Shown here: piece after piece, positions 1 to 9,420 of the stretch
Numbering within the stretch: position 1 is the stretch's first letter
Layout of the letters: every line of letters starts with the position of its first letter
Source: Bacillus tianshenii
GTDB lineage: Bacteria; Bacillota; Bacilli; Bacillales; Bacillaceae_N
Reading direction: 5' to 3'
Assembly: GCA_020524525.2 (NCBI GenBank)
Contig: CP129018.1
Location: forward strand, 2,608,115-2,672,114
Length of the DNA: 64,000 nucleotides
Translations under genes and position numbers: made by a program
The notes under the pieces: model-generated
Told to the model about the DNA's origin: nothing
What the model saw: only the letters and a program-made list of their open reading frames with translations
The model's database searches: none

Positions 1-1
1 A

Positions 2-1990
2 GATGAATATAACAAAGCTGTTTCATATGATATTCGCGCAAATCTTACGTCACCAAAACCAAATCCACTTCAAGAATACCCTTGGTTAACATTTGAAATC
101 GAGCGCCGTGCTTCAAATATTTTAACATACCAATTAGCAAATGAAGATGGCTACACAAATGATGACTTAGCAAAAAATGAAGAGCTCTTTAACGAATATG
201 CGATTATGGCTAGTCGTAATCTGCGAAAAAATGGCTACAAAATTCATACAACCATCGATAAAGAAATGTACGATAAAATGCAAGAGATAAAAAATAATTA
301 CCCTTATTACGGCTATGATAAACCTGAAACAGGTACCGACCCAGATACAGGGGAAAAAATACGTGTGATGGAACCAGTCGAAGTTGGCGGTATTCTAATT
401 GAAAATAAAACTGGAAGAATTCTCAGCTTTGTTGGTGGACGAGACCATGACAGAGAACAATTGAACCACGCTACGTTAGCTAAACGTTCAAATGGCTCCA
501 CTATGAAGCCGCTGCTTGTCTATGCACCCGCAATGGAACTTGGTGCAATACAGCCCGGGTCAATTATTCCTGATGTACCAGTTGAAATTCCAGCAGGAAG
601 CAGTGTTTGGAAGCCCGAAAACTACGGCGGTGGTGTACATGGTTTTACATCTGCAAGACGAGCACTTGCCAGATCTTATAATATACCTGCAGCTCGAATC
701 TATGCAGACATCGCTAATCAAAACCCTGCCTCTTATTTGAAACGAATGGGGATTACAACTCTTACAAAGAGCGACCCGAATCATTTGGCACTATCTATCG
801 GTGGCTTAGAGCGGGGAGTTACAGTTGAAGAGAATACAAATGCTTATGTGACCTTTGCGAACGGTGGAAAATTTGTTGATGCTTATATGATTGACAAGAT
901 TACGGATGATAACGATGAAGTAATTTATCAGCATAAGACAAAGGAAGTAAATGTCTTCTCATCACAAACAGCATATTTAACAATTGATATGATGCGCGAT
1001 GTCATTCATGGCGGCACTGCATCAGCCTTACCTTCACGTATGAAATTCAGTGCAGATTGGGCAGGAAAAACAGGAACATCTCAAAATTATAAAGACGCTT
1101 GGTTTGTAGCCACAAACCCAAATGTAACGTTCGGTCTGTGGATGGGCTATGATACACCAAAGCCACTTGACCGCTATTATAAAGGATATTCATACTCTCA
1201 GCGGAACTTAAAGCTGTGGGCGGACTTAATGAACAGCGCCTATGATATTCGTCCAGAATTAATTGCACCAAACGAGCGTTTTAAACGTCCATCAGGGATT
1301 ATAAGCCGTTCTTATTGCGCAGTATCTGGCATGTTACCAAGTGATTTGTGTACACAAGCAGGTCTGACAAGAAGTGATTTATTTAACAGCAAATACGTCC
1401 CGACACAGCCAGATAATAACTTAGAAGTCGGAAAATACATTACGGTGAACGGAAAACACTACCGCGTTCCGAGCAGCGCTCCAAGTGCATTCGTTCAAGA
1501 AGGCATCATGTTGAAAGAGAGCTTTCTTAAGTCTGGCGGCTATTCAAAGCTTAATAACTTGAACCAACTGATTCCAAATGGTTCATCTTGGGAAAACTTA
1601 ATTGTTCCAGAAAAATCTTCTCGTGGAGATAACGGCAAAGCACCATCAGCTGTGCGTGGATTAAAGCTTACTGGCAATACCTTAAGTTGGCCAGCACATT
1701 CAGAAGGAGATGTCGTTGGTTACCGTGTCTATCAAGCAGCTTCACCACTGGATAATTTTAATCTGATTGCAAGTACATCATCATCTTCTTACCAAGTACC
1801 AAACCCAAGCGCTGTCTATTACGTAACAGCAATTGATTTAACAAATATAGAATCAGCACCATCTAACACAGTTCAAGGTGCAAATTTGACAGAAGACGTA
1901 CCAATTGAAAGCGAGCCAATAGAAGAAGATGTGAATGATGATAGCACTGAATTAAATATTCCACTCCCTCCAGAAGACGAAACAGAATAA
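2..1990 (+). CDS. Class A penicillin-binding protein, C-terminal part (5' truncated by window edge)
   Basis: The reading frame is open from base 2, so the N-terminal membrane anchor and glycosyltransferase domain lie outside the window. What remains is the penicillin-binding transpeptidase domain that cross-links peptidoglycan outside the membrane. The three active-site motifs are visible in order: STMK (serine nucleophile near base 497), SYN, and KTGTS. After the transpeptidase comes a fibronectin type III-like segment (around bases 1640-1870, ending ESAPSNTV) and an acidic Glu/Asp-rich tail, as in several Bacillus PBP1-type proteins. It converges on acsA and shares a terminator with it. The exact paralogue cannot be assigned from this part alone. 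Confidence 0.9.
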   Translation, partial: DEYNKAVSYDIRANLTSPKPNPLQEYPWLTFEIERRASNILTYQLANEDGYTNDDLAKNEELFNEYAIMASRNLRKNGYKIHTTIDKEMYDKMQEIKNNYPYYGYDKPETGTDPDTGEKIRVMEPVEVGGILIENKTGRILSFVGGRDHDREQLNHATLAKRSNGSTMKPLLVYAPAMELGAIQPGSIIPDVPVEIPAGSSVWKPENYGGGVHGFTSARRALARSYNIPAARIYADIANQNPASYLKRMGITTLTKSDPNHLALSIGGLERGVTVEENTNAYVTFANGGKFVDAYMIDKITDDNDEVIYQHKTKEVNVFSSQTAYLTIDMMRDVIHGGTASALPSRMKFSADWAGKTGTSQNYKDAWFVATNPNVTFGLWMGYDTPKPLDRYYKGYSYSQRNLKLWADLMNSAYDIRPELIAPNERFKRPSGIISRSYCAVSGMLPSDLCTQAGLTRSDLFNSKYVPTQPDNNLEVGKYITVNGKHYRVPSSAPSAFVQEGIMLKESFLKSGGYSKLNNLNQLIPNGSSWENLIVPEKSSRGDNGKAPSAVRGLKLTGNTLSWPAHSEGDVVGYRVYQAASPLDNFNLIASTSSSSYQVPNPSAVYYVTAIDLTNIESAPSNTVQGANLTEDVPIESEPIEEDVNDDSTELNIPLPPEDETE

Positions 1991-1995
1991 AAAGT

Positions 1996-2038
1996 AAGAA
2001 GAGCACTCCTCTAAAGTTAGGAGTGCTCTTCTTGTTTA
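1996..2038. terminator. Bidirectional terminator between the PBP gene and acsA
   Basis: A 15-bp perfect stem (1996-2010 with 2019-2033) has an 8-base loop, with A-rich sequence on the left and T-rich on the right. It sits between two convergent genes and can serve both. Confidence 0.85.
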
Positions 2039-2042
2039 AAGC

Positions 2043-3761
2043 TTAGTCTTCCATTGTTGATAAATCACCAGTCGGTAAGTCAAGCTCCCAAGCTTTCAGG
2101 ACGCGACGCATAATTTTCCCGCTTCGTGTCTTAGGAAGCTTATCACGGAATTCAATTTCACGTGGTGCAGCATGTGCAGCTAATCCTTTTTTCACGAATT
2201 GACGAATGTCTTCTTTCAATTCATCTGTAGCTGTTTCGCCATCACGCAGCGCCACAAACGCTTTAATAATTTCGCCACGTACAGGGTCTGGCTTACCGAT
2301 AACACCTGCTTCAGCAACAGCAGGATGCTCTACAAGCTTACTTTCAACTTCAAATGGTCCGACACGCTCACCAGACGTCATAATTACGTCATCGATACGG
2401 CCTTGGAACCAGAAGTAGCCATCCTCGTCCATGTAAGCAGAGTCACCTGATACATACCAGCCACCAGGCATAAAGTAAGATTCAAACTTTTCAGGGCGAT
2501 TCCAAATTGCACGCATCATTGATGGCCAACCTTTTTGAATAGCAAGGTTCCCCATGCGATTTGGTGGAAGCTCATTGCCTTGGTCATCCACAATTGCAGC
2601 TTTCACACCTGGAATTGGTTTACCCATAGAACCTGGTTTCACTTCCATGCATGGATAGTTACAAATAAGCTGTGCACCTGTTTCAGTCATCCACCATGTA
2701 TCATGAATACGCAGGTTAAAGACTTTCATCCCCCAGCGAACAACTTCAGGGTTAAGCGGCTCACCAACACTTAAAATATGTCGCAGGTTAGATAAGTCAA
2801 AACGTTTTACAAGCTCGTCCCCTGCCCCCATTAACATACGGAATGCAGTAGGCGCACTATACCATACGGTTACACCGTAATCTTCTAATGTTTGATACCA
2901 TGCTTCAGGCTTAAAGCGTCCGCCAACGATGACATTTGAGACACCGCTCAGCCACGGGCCAAAAATACCGTAGGATGTGCCTGTTACCCAGCCTGGGTCA
3001 GCTGTACACCAATAAATATCGTCCTCTTTAAGGTCAAGAACCCATTTAGCTGTTTGATAATGCTGAACCATTGCATTATGCACATGCAGAACACCCTTTG
3101 GCTTGCCTGTAGAACCGGATGTATAGTGAAGGATAAGTCCATCTTCACGGTCTACCCACTCAATGTCTAAATATTTACTTGCTCCTTCAAAATGTGCATT
3201 AAAATCAATATAAGGACCTTCTTCTTTCACATCGTCTCCCACTAGGACAACATGCTTCAAGTGTGGAAGTTCATCAACAGGTACGCGCTCCAGTAATTCA
3301 GGAGTTGTAACGATGACCTTTGCTTCACTGTCTTCTAGGCGGTCACGAACCGCACCTTCCATAAACGCTTCAAATAATGGACCTACAATTGCTCCAAGCT
3401 TAATTGCACCAAGAACTGTGAAATACAACTCTGGAGAACGAGGCATAAAAATAAATACACGATCTCCTTTTTCTACATCTGCCATTTGTTTTAGAACATT
3501 ACCTGCTTTGTTCGACATTTCCTTCATTTCTTGGAACGTATACTTCTCGTTACGATTCGGGTCCCGATAAAAAAGGGCTACCTTATTTTTCTTTCCATTC
3601 TCTGTGTGACGATCAATTGCCTCATACGCCATGTTCACTCGGCCAGTTGTGTACCAAGAGAACTCTTTCTCTGTCTCTTCCCAATTAAAAGTTTCGTAGG
3701 TTTCTTGATAGTCCTTCATGTTGTAATCCCCTTTTACCGCAGAAAGCGCTTCCACTTTCAT
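2043..3761 (-). CDS. acsA: Acetyl-CoA synthetase AcsA (AMP-forming)
   Basis: Converts acetate, ATP and CoA to acetyl-CoA in the cytoplasm. The 572-residue protein matches B. subtilis AcsA in length and almost throughout in sequence. It shows the P-loop-like motif YTSGSTGKPKG, the acetyl-CoA synthetase signature YWCTADPGWVTG, and the C-terminal motif PKTRSGKIMRR with the catalytic Lys549. That lysine is the known target of AcuA acetylation. The ATG at 3761 was preferred over an upstream in-frame ATG at 3824 because it has an AAGGGGG Shine-Dalgarno and gives the family N-terminus (MKVEALSAVKGD). The gene is divergent from acuABC, whose products control its activity. Confidence 0.97.
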   Translation of the reverse strand: MKVEALSAVKGDYNMKDYQETYETFNWEETEKEFSWYTTGRVNMAYEAIDRHTENGKKNKVALFYRDPNRNEKYTFQEMKEMSNKAGNVLKQMADVEKGDRVFIFMPRSPELYFTVLGAIKLGAIVGPLFEAFMEGAVRDRLEDSEAKVIVTTPELLERVPVDELPHLKHVVLVGDDVKEEGPYIDFNAHFEGASKYLDIEWVDREDGLILHYTSGSTGKPKGVLHVHNAMVQHYQTAKWVLDLKEDDIYWCTADPGWVTGTSYGIFGPWLSGVSNVIVGGRFKPEAWYQTLEDYGVTVWYSAPTAFRMLMGAGDELVKRFDLSNLRHILSVGEPLNPEVVRWGMKVFNLRIHDTWWMTETGAQLICNYPCMEVKPGSMGKPIPGVKAAIVDDQGNELPPNRMGNLAIQKGWPSMMRAIWNRPEKFESYFMPGGWYVSGDSAYMDEDGYFWFQGRIDDVIMTSGERVGPFEVESKLVEHPAVAEAGVIGKPDPVRGEIIKAFVALRDGETATDELKEDIRQFVKKGLAAHAAPREIEFRDKLPKTRSGKIMRRVLKAWELDLPTGDLSTMED

Positions 3762-3795
3762 TAATGTGTCCCCCTTTATGTAAAGTTCTAAAGTC

Positions 3796-3824
3796 ATTAT
3801 AATATAAAATCTATTATTTCTCAA
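3796..3824 (-). promoter_or_regulatory. Sigma-A promoter of acsA
   Basis: On the minus strand, TTGAGA (3824-3819) and TATAAT (3801-3796) are separated by exactly 17 bases. The predicted start lies about 30 nt upstream of the acsA ATG. Confidence 0.75.
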
Positions 3825-3890
3825 TTTTTAAATAATTATATCTTTTATAATCTATTCAAAAAGTTTTGCTCACAGTCCTTTTGAATTATG

Positions 3891-3896
3891 TATAAT
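3891..3896 (+). promoter_or_regulatory. Probable -10 element of acuABC
   Basis: A perfect TATAAT preceded directly by TG. No convincing -35 hexamer lies 16-18 bases upstream; TTGCTC at 3866-3871 is 19 bases away. Confidence 0.5.
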
Positions 3897-3923
3897 ATAG
3901 GCAGTACACCAATAAAATTCAGT

Positions 3924-3937
3924 TGAACACGTTGTTA
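3924..3937 (+). promoter_or_regulatory. Candidate CcpA operator (cre) in the acuABC leader
   Basis: TGAACACGTTGTTA matches the cre consensus TGWAANCGNTNWCA at all but two positions. It lies just downstream of the acuA -10 element, a roadblock position. In B. subtilis both acsA and acuABC are CcpA-repressed, which supports the site. Confidence 0.5.
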
Positions 3938-3948
3938 GGAGTGAACCA

Positions 3949-4581
3949 ATGAAACACAAAAAAACTTACAACGCCAAGGAACTAAAAACAAAAGAAGGTA
4001 CAATAGTCATCGAAGGTCCTATCCCACCACATACGTTGAAAACATATGACTTTCATGAGGATCTGACTTCCTTCCGTAGACCTAAAGAGCAATTTAAAGC
4101 ATTAATTGAAATTGCTAGTTTAGAAGAAGGTCGTATATTAATTGTGAGAGAAGGAAATATGATTGTCGGGTATGTGACTTATTTACACCCAGACCCTTTA
4201 GAGCGTTGGTCAGAAGGCAACATGAAGAACTTAATCGAGCTTGGGGCGATTGAGGTCATTCCGAAATATCGTGGCTCAGGCGTAGGTAAAAACCTATTAC
4301 AAGTTTCAATGATGGATGATGCAATGGAAGACTATATTGTTATTACAACTGAATACTATTGGCATTGGGACTTAAAAGGTACAGGGTTAAATGTATGGGA
4401 ATATCGAAAAGTGATGGAAAAAATGATGAATGCTGGTGGCCTCACATACTACGCAACAGACGACCCTGAGATTAGCTCACACCCGGCCAATTGCTTAATG
4501 GCACGAATCGGAAGCCGTGTTGACCAAGATTCTGTGCAGCAGTTTGACCAACTTCGTTTTATGAATCGCTTTATGTATTAA
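3949..4581 (+). CDS. acuA: Acetoin utilization protein AcuA (GNAT protein acetyltransferase)
   Basis: Acetylates and so inactivates AcsA on its catalytic lysine (established in B. subtilis). At 210 residues it matches the family length. The GNAT acetyl-CoA-binding core is visible as AIEVIPKYRGSGVGKNLL around residues 103-121, the Q/RxxGxG/A motif. The start at 3949 has AGGAG 7 bases upstream. It is the first gene of acuABC and lies opposite its target acsA. Confidence 0.95.
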   Translation: MKHKKTYNAKELKTKEGTIVIEGPIPPHTLKTYDFHEDLTSFRRPKEQFKALIEIASLEEGRILIVREGNMIVGYVTYLHPDPLERWSEGNMKNLIELGAIEVIPKYRGSGVGKNLLQVSMMDDAMEDYIVITTEYYWHWDLKGTGLNVWEYRKVMEKMMNAGGLTYYATDDPEISSHPANCLMARIGSRVDQDSVQQFDQLRFMNRFMY

Positions 4582-4645
4582 TTTCAGTAGAATGAAAGCG
4601 TTTTTAAGATAGACGTATATTTGTAGTTACTAAGGAGGAGTCTAA

Positions 4646-5290
4646 ATGATTGTTGAAGAGATCATGAGCAAGGATATTGTTACTTTATTACCAGATGACA
4701 CAATTGAAAAAGCTTGTGAAATAATCCACTCCAACTCTGTTCGCCATATTCCGATTGTCGACACTGACTACCACGTGCTAGGCATTGTATCTGACCGTGA
4801 TATTCGAGATGTCAGTCCATCTATCTTCCATTCTGAAGAACATATGGAAGATTTGAAAAAACCAATCGCAAGTATCATGACAGAAGATGTAATCACAGGT
4901 CATCCACTTGATTTCGTCGAGGACATTTGTTCTATTTTTTATGAACATCATATTGGGTGTCTTCCGATTGTATCAGAAGGAAAATTAGTTGGTATTGTCA
5001 CAGAAACAGACATGCTACACACACTTGTTGAATTAACAGGTGCCGACCAACCGAGCTCATTGCTTGAAATTAAAGTGAAAAACCGTGCAGGTGTGCTGAC
5101 AGATGTGGCCTCTGTCTTCCGTAAAAATAAAATCAATATTATTAGCGTACTCGTCTACCCAGACAAATCTGATAACTATAAGATTCTCGTTTTCCGGGTT
5201 CAAACGATGAACCCAACACATGTAATTGAGGATCTCAAAAATGAAGGCTACCATGTACTGTGGCCAAACCTTCCAGGTGTTTCATCATGA
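4646..5290 (+). CDS. acuB: AcuB: CBS-CBS-ACT domain protein
   Basis: 214 residues with two CBS domains (about residues 7-55 and 78-128), typical adenosine-nucleotide sensors. An ACT domain follows (about 140-208, beginning LLEIKVKNRAGVLTDV). AcuB belongs to the acu operon, which modulates acetyl-CoA synthetase, but its ligand and exact role are not settled. The start has an AAGGAGGA Shine-Dalgarno. Its stop codon overlaps the acuC start (ATGA), implying translational coupling. Confidence 0.93.
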   Translation: MIVEEIMSKDIVTLLPDDTIEKACEIIHSNSVRHIPIVDTDYHVLGIVSDRDIRDVSPSIFHSEEHMEDLKKPIASIMTEDVITGHPLDFVEDICSIFYEHHIGCLPIVSEGKLVGIVTETDMLHTLVELTGADQPSSLLEIKVKNRAGVLTDVASVFRKNKINIISVLVYPDKSDNYKILVFRVQTMNPTHVIEDLKNEGYHVLWPNLPGVSS

Positions 5291-6465
5291 AAAAAAATGC
5301 AATCTATATCATGTCTGACGAGTACCAAAACTATAAATTCAGCAATGACCACCCTTTCAACCAAGTGCGGGTCAAGCTTACGACAAGCCTGCTAAAAGAA
5401 ATCGATAAAATCGATGATTCAGATATTATTCCCCCAAGGCAAGCAACAGATGAGGAGCTAGCACTTGTGCATGATCCTCATTATGTTGCTGCAGTAAGGA
5501 AAGCTGGGCAAGGTGATTTAGCTGAAGATATTGCATTAAATTATGGAATCGGAACAGAGGATACACCTATTTTTGAAGGCATGCATGAGGCAAGCGCAAC
5601 GATTGTTGGTGGTACATTAACAGCTGCTGATTATGTAATGGAAGGAAAAGCAGACCATGCTCTTAACCTTGGCGGCGGTCTGCATCATGGCTTTCAAGGA
5701 AAAGCCTCTGGGTTTTGCATTTATAATGACGCTTCCGTTGCAATTAAGTATATTCAAGAAAAGTACGGGGCGCGCGTGCTTTATATTGATACGGATGCTC
5801 ACCATGGCGATGGGGTTCAATGGTCTTTCTACGATGATCCAACCGTCTGTACCTACTCCATCCATGAAACCGGACGCTATCTATTTCCTGGAACGGGAAA
5901 TGTGAATGAACGCGGTCACGGAAAAGGATATGGCTATTCATTTAATATTCCGCTCGACGCGTTCACAGAAGACGAATCATGGGTCGAAGCCTATGAAACT
6001 TCAATCCGAGAAATTACAGAATTCTTTCGGCCGGATGTGATTTTGACCCAAAACGGAGCCGATGCTCATTATTTCGACCCGCTTACACATTTATCATCAA
6101 CAATTGATATCTATCGACACATCCCAAGGATTGCTCATGAGTTGGCTCACGAGTACTGTAATGGACGCTGGATTGCTGTAGGAGGCGGTGGTTACGACAT
6201 TTGGCGCGTAGTCCCGCGGGCATGGGCAATGATTTGGCTTGAAATGACAGAATGTTTAGAATCAGCAAAAGGGAAGCTTCCTGAAGCATGGCTAAATCAG
6301 TGGCAGTCCCTATCACCCGTGGACCTCCCATTAACGTGGGAAGACCCGGAAAATTTATATAAGCCAATTCCACGTAAACCTGAGATAAACGAAAAAAATA
6401 TTCAAACCGTCGATAAATTGTTACAGCCAATTCGACGTAGACGAGCTTCTAAAATTAGTCATTAA
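5287..6465 (+). CDS. acuC: AcuC: NAD-independent protein deacetylase (histone deacetylase superfamily)
   Basis: Removes the acetyl group that AcuA places on AcsA, reactivating it. The 392-residue arginase/deacetylase-fold protein carries the hallmarks GGGLHHGF, DTDAHHGDGVQ, SIHETGRYLFPGTG and QNGADAH, which hold the zinc ligands and the catalytic His pair. The ATG at 5287 was chosen because it overlaps the acuB stop and begins like AcuC (MKKNAIYIMSDEYQNYKF). An in-frame ATG at 5260 lies inside acuB. Its own Shine-Dalgarno (AGGTG) is weak, which fits coupling to acuB. Confidence 0.95.
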   Translation: MKKNAIYIMSDEYQNYKFSNDHPFNQVRVKLTTSLLKEIDKIDDSDIIPPRQATDEELALVHDPHYVAAVRKAGQGDLAEDIALNYGIGTEDTPIFEGMHEASATIVGGTLTAADYVMEGKADHALNLGGGLHHGFQGKASGFCIYNDASVAIKYIQEKYGARVLYIDTDAHHGDGVQWSFYDDPTVCTYSIHETGRYLFPGTGNVNERGHGKGYGYSFNIPLDAFTEDESWVEAYETSIREITEFFRPDVILTQNGADAHYFDPLTHLSSTIDIYRHIPRIAHELAHEYCNGRWIAVGGGGYDIWRVVPRAWAMIWLEMTECLESAKGKLPEAWLNQWQSLSPVDLPLTWEDPENLYKPIPRKPEINEKNIQTVDKLLQPIRRRRASKISH

Positions 6466-6469
6466 ATTA

Positions 6470-6508
6470 AAAAAGTCAAGCGCACTCTCTTGCGGCGCTT
6501 GACTTTTT
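6470..6508. terminator. Bidirectional terminator acuC / motS
   Basis: A 14-bp stem (6470-6483 with 6495-6508) with A and T runs at the two ends. The right arm includes the last bases of the motS stop codon. Confidence 0.85.
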
Positions 6509-7274
6509 ATTGTTGATTTGGAAGCTGTTGATCTGTTTCATTATAAGCAGGGTCAGAGATCACAATTTCAACACGACGATTCTTTTTCCAATTGTCTGGT
6601 GAAGAATTAGGTACCACTGGTCGAGTTTCACCATATCCAACAGATGTAAACCGCTTCCCATCTAATTCATGATTGCTCACTAAATAACGGATAACACTGC
6701 TGGCACGAGCTCCAGAAAGCTCCCAGTTGGATGGAAAGCGAAAAGTCGATATTGGCCGATTATCTGTGTGTCCTTCTACCTTAACAGGGTTCGGTACCTT
6801 CTCAAGTAATGTCCCTACTTTGTCCAAAAATGGCTTTGCTGTATCTAGTAACGCAGCATCACCTGTGTTAAACAACACTCTTTCCTGCAGCACTAGAACA
6901 ACCCCACGTTCAGAGCGGTTTGCTGTTACCACTTCAGTCATTCCATTTTGTTCAAGGAAGGCTTCTACTTCATTTAGAAGCTGACCTAAATCATCTTGTT
7001 CACCTTCACCTTTTTTCGGATCTTCAGTAGTGGCAGATGCGTCATCCTCTTTTGTTTTATCAGAAGGGTCAATCATCGGAACAACTGATGGGTAGAAATC
7101 GAAAATAACACGATCATTAAATGATTCCGCAACAGCTCGAAACTTTTGGGCATCAATTTGGGACATCGAGAAGAGTAAGATGAAGAATACTAAGATTAAC
7201 GTCATCATGTCAGAGAAGGTAACCATCCATTTCGGAGCGCCCTTTTCTTGGTCCTCCCGCCTATTACGCCTCAT
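6507..7274 (-). CDS. motS: Flagellar stator protein MotS (MotB family)
   Basis: The peptidoglycan-anchored half of a flagellar stator. It has one membrane helix near the N-terminus (about residues 23-38) with the ion-binding Asp22 in the context TFSDMMTLILVFF. The C-terminal OmpA-like domain (about 140-245) contains VEGHTDNRP for cell-wall binding. A Gly/Asp/Glu-rich linker follows the helix. The valine in LILVFF, where proton-type MotB has leucine, is the position linked to sodium coupling in Bacillus stators, so a sodium-driven motor is likely. It overlaps motP by 11 bases and lies behind ccpA, as in B. subtilis. Confidence 0.93.
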   Translation of the reverse strand: MRRNRREDQEKGAPKWMVTFSDMMTLILVFFILLFSMSQIDAQKFRAVAESFNDRVIFDFYPSVVPMIDPSDKTKEDDASATTEDPKKGEGEQDDLGQLLNEVEAFLEQNGMTEVVTANRSERGVVLVLQERVLFNTGDAALLDTAKPFLDKVGTLLEKVPNPVKVEGHTDNRPISTFRFPSNWELSGARASSVIRYLVSNHELDGKRFTSVGYGETRPVVPNSSPDNWKKNRRVEIVISDPAYNETDQQLPNQQ

Positions 7275-8082
7275 TTGCAGCTTCTCCCATCATCTCATTC
7301 TCTTCTTCTTCTAGGTTTCGGTCTTTTGCAGGAAGGAAAGCACTTAATTTTTCTTCAAGGATTTTTGGGTTTTGTCCAGATTGAACACCGATAACCCCTT
7401 CAATAATAATTTGTTTCATGAACACTTCTTGCTCTGATTTATTAGAGAGCTTTCCTGCCATTGGGATAAAAACAAGGTTTGCTAATAAAGAGCCGTACAA
7501 AGTCGTTAGTAGTGCTACTGCCATATTAGGTCCAAGTGTAGCAGGATCGCTAAGGTTCTTAAGCATCAAAATAAGTCCAATAAGCGTACCAAGCATCCCC
7601 CAAGCTGGTGCATACTCCCCAGCTTTCTCAAGAATGCCTCTGCCTTTGCGGTGACGCTCCTCCATGGCTGCAATTTCAGCATTCATAATGTCACTGATTA
7701 CATCAGGCTCGATCCCATCTACCGCTAGTAGAATCCCTTTCTTAATAAAGGGGTCCTGCACATCCACCATTTCTGTTTCAAGAGCAAGTAAACCTTCACG
7801 GCGTGCCTTATCAGAAAGGTGAACAAAGATTTGAATGAGGCTCTTCACATCTTGTTGTTCCTGATTGAAAGCTTCTTTAACAACCTTAAAAGTCATCTTA
7901 AGCTCATTGATGTTATAGTTGATTAATAAACCGCCAACAAGACCTCCAAAAACGATAACAATGGAGGCTACTTGAATGAAGCTTAAAATTCCACCTACAC
8001 CGCCATTTGAGAAAATCCCGAAAAACATCATAAGTAAACCGACGACAATACCAACCGGGGTCATAGCGTCAAACTTTTTCAT
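7264..8082 (-). CDS. motP: Flagellar stator protein MotP (MotA family)
   Basis: The 272-residue ion-channel half of the MotPS stator. Four membrane segments are evident: two near the N-terminus (about residues 8-55) and two around 150-205. A cytoplasmic loop with charged residues contacts the rotor (REGLLALE region). The conserved MotA/TolQ/ExbB stretch PAWGMLGTLIGLI is present around residue 160. It lies 60 bp downstream of ccpA and probably shares its transcript. Confidence 0.93.
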   Translation of the reverse strand: MKKFDAMTPVGIVVGLLMMFFGIFSNGGVGGILSFIQVASIVIVFGGLVGGLLINYNINELKMTFKVVKEAFNQEQQDVKSLIQIFVHLSDKARREGLLALETEMVDVQDPFIKKGILLAVDGIEPDVISDIMNAEIAAMEERHRKGRGILEKAGEYAPAWGMLGTLIGLILMLKNLSDPATLGPNMAVALLTTLYGSLLANLVFIPMAGKLSNKSEQEVFMKQIIIEGVIGVQSGQNPKILEEKLSAFLPAKDRNLEEEENEMMGEAANEA

Positions 8083-8142
8083 ATACCTCTCCCTAACATC
8101 ATTCTCTAATTTTTCATTTTCTCTCTATTATTATCGGAAACC

Positions 8143-9144
8143 TTATGATTTTGTTGAATCACGGAATTCAATGCGATGAGGCAGCTCAACAATATGATCG
8201 TCTACTTTTTCTTTGTTCATATATTTTGTAAGCAAACGCATTGCCACAGCACCGATATCATACATCGGCTGCACGACAGTCGAAAGCTGTGGTCGAACCA
8301 TGACAGCTAGGCGTGTATTGTCGAATCCAATTACTTCAAGTTCATTTGGGATGCTTACACCACGGTCTTGAGCGCCATGAATAACACCAAGAGCCATCTC
8401 ATCTGTCGCTACAAAAATAGCTGTAGGTGGTTCAGGAAGCTCTAGAAATGTTTCACTAGCCTCTAGTCCTGCATCATACGTATAATCAGCGTGATAAATA
8501 TATTCTTCATCATAGCTGATTCCTGCTTCTTGAAGAGCGCGTTTATACCCTGCAAATTTTCTTTGCGCGGTCAATGCACCATCTAATGGTCCAGTTACAT
8601 AGCCAATACGTTTATGTCCTTTTTCGATTAAATTCATCATCGCATTATATGCAGCTTCTTCATAATCGATATTGACGGACGGAACTTCATTATTTTCTTC
8701 CATTGTCGCTGCAAGCACAATCGGCACAGGGGATTTCTTAAATTCCTCAACATGTTCTTCCGTAATCTTTCCACCCATGAAGACAATACCATCAACTTGC
8801 TTTCCTAGCATTGTATTTAGAAGGTGAAGTTCTTTTTCTTTGTTTTGGTCAGAATTACTTAAGATAATATTGTATTTGTACATTGTCGCAATATCTTCAA
8901 TGCCACGTGCAAGCTCTGCAAAGAAAATACTCGAAATATCAGGAATGATTACACCTACTGTCGTCGTCTTCTTGCTTGCAAGCCCTCTAGCTACAGCATT
9001 CGGACGATATCCTAAACGCTCAATTGCTTCAAGTACCTTTTTCCTTGTTGAAGGTTTCACATTCGGGTTTCCATTTACTACACGCGAAACCGTTGCCATT
9101 GAAACGTTCGCTTCTCTTGCCACATCGTAAATTGTAATATTCAT
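8143..9144 (-). CDS. ccpA: Catabolite control protein A (CcpA)
   Basis: Master LacI/GalR-family regulator of carbon catabolite repression. With HPr-Ser46-P it binds cre sites. The 333-residue protein starts [31 protein letters not shown], the HTH and hinge typical of Bacillus CcpA. The periplasmic-binding-like core and the C-terminal end [15 protein letters not shown] also match. The ATG at 9144 has GAGGAAT upstream and was preferred over an in-frame start at 9162. Candidate cre sites in this window lie near acuA, near its own start and upstream of a small membrane-protein gene. Confidence 0.97.
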   Translation of the reverse strand: MNITIYDVAREANVSMATVSRVVNGNPNVKPSTRKKVLEAIERLGYRPNAVARGLASKKTTTVGVIIPDISSIFFAELARGIEDIATMYKYNIILSNSDQNKEKELHLLNTMLGKQVDGIVFMGGKITEEHVEEFKKSPVPIVLAATMEENNEVPSVNIDYEEAAYNAMMNLIEKGHKRIGYVTGPLDGALTAQRKFAGYKRALQEAGISYDEEYIYHADYTYDAGLEASETFLELPEPPTAIFVATDEMALGVIHGAQDRGVSIPNELEVIGFDNTRLAVMVRPQLSTVVQPMYDIGAVAMRLLTKYMNKEKVDDHIVELPHRIEFRDSTKS

Positions 9145-9158
9145 TGCTATATTCCTCC

Positions 9159-9172
9159 TCAACTCGTTTTCA
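9159..9172 (-). promoter_or_regulatory. Weak cre-like site just upstream of ccpA
   Basis: The minus strand reads TGAAAACGAGTTGA, two mismatches from the cre consensus, immediately before the ccpA Shine-Dalgarno. It could mediate autoregulation, but the match is modest. Confidence 0.3.
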
Positions 9173-9370
9173 GATAATATTTTTTATATTAAAAACGCTC
9201 TCTTACTTCCTAAAGTTATGTACTGTAATGATACGATACATTTGTCAAGCCCGCAATTGAATCCGAGCGATTTAAAAAGGTTTTCATAATTTCTTCTATT
9301 ATTACAATTATGTTCGAATGAATAAGGTTTTATCAATCATTCTTTGCTTACTAAAGCGATAACCTATTTA

Positions 9371-9406
9371 GAAAAAGCAAAAACCTTCTGTTTGCACAGA
9401 AGGTTT
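9371..9406 (-). terminator. Terminator of aroA
   Basis: A 10-bp stem (9381-9390 with 9397-9406) and a 6-base loop. On the minus strand it is followed by a T-rich tail. Confidence 0.85.
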
Positions 9407-9420
9407 CGCAATTTGAAAGG

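Noticed and set aside
6083-6430. 115-aa minus-strand ORF
   Set aside because: Antisense to the 3' part of acuC, which is strongly conserved; no Shine-Dalgarno.
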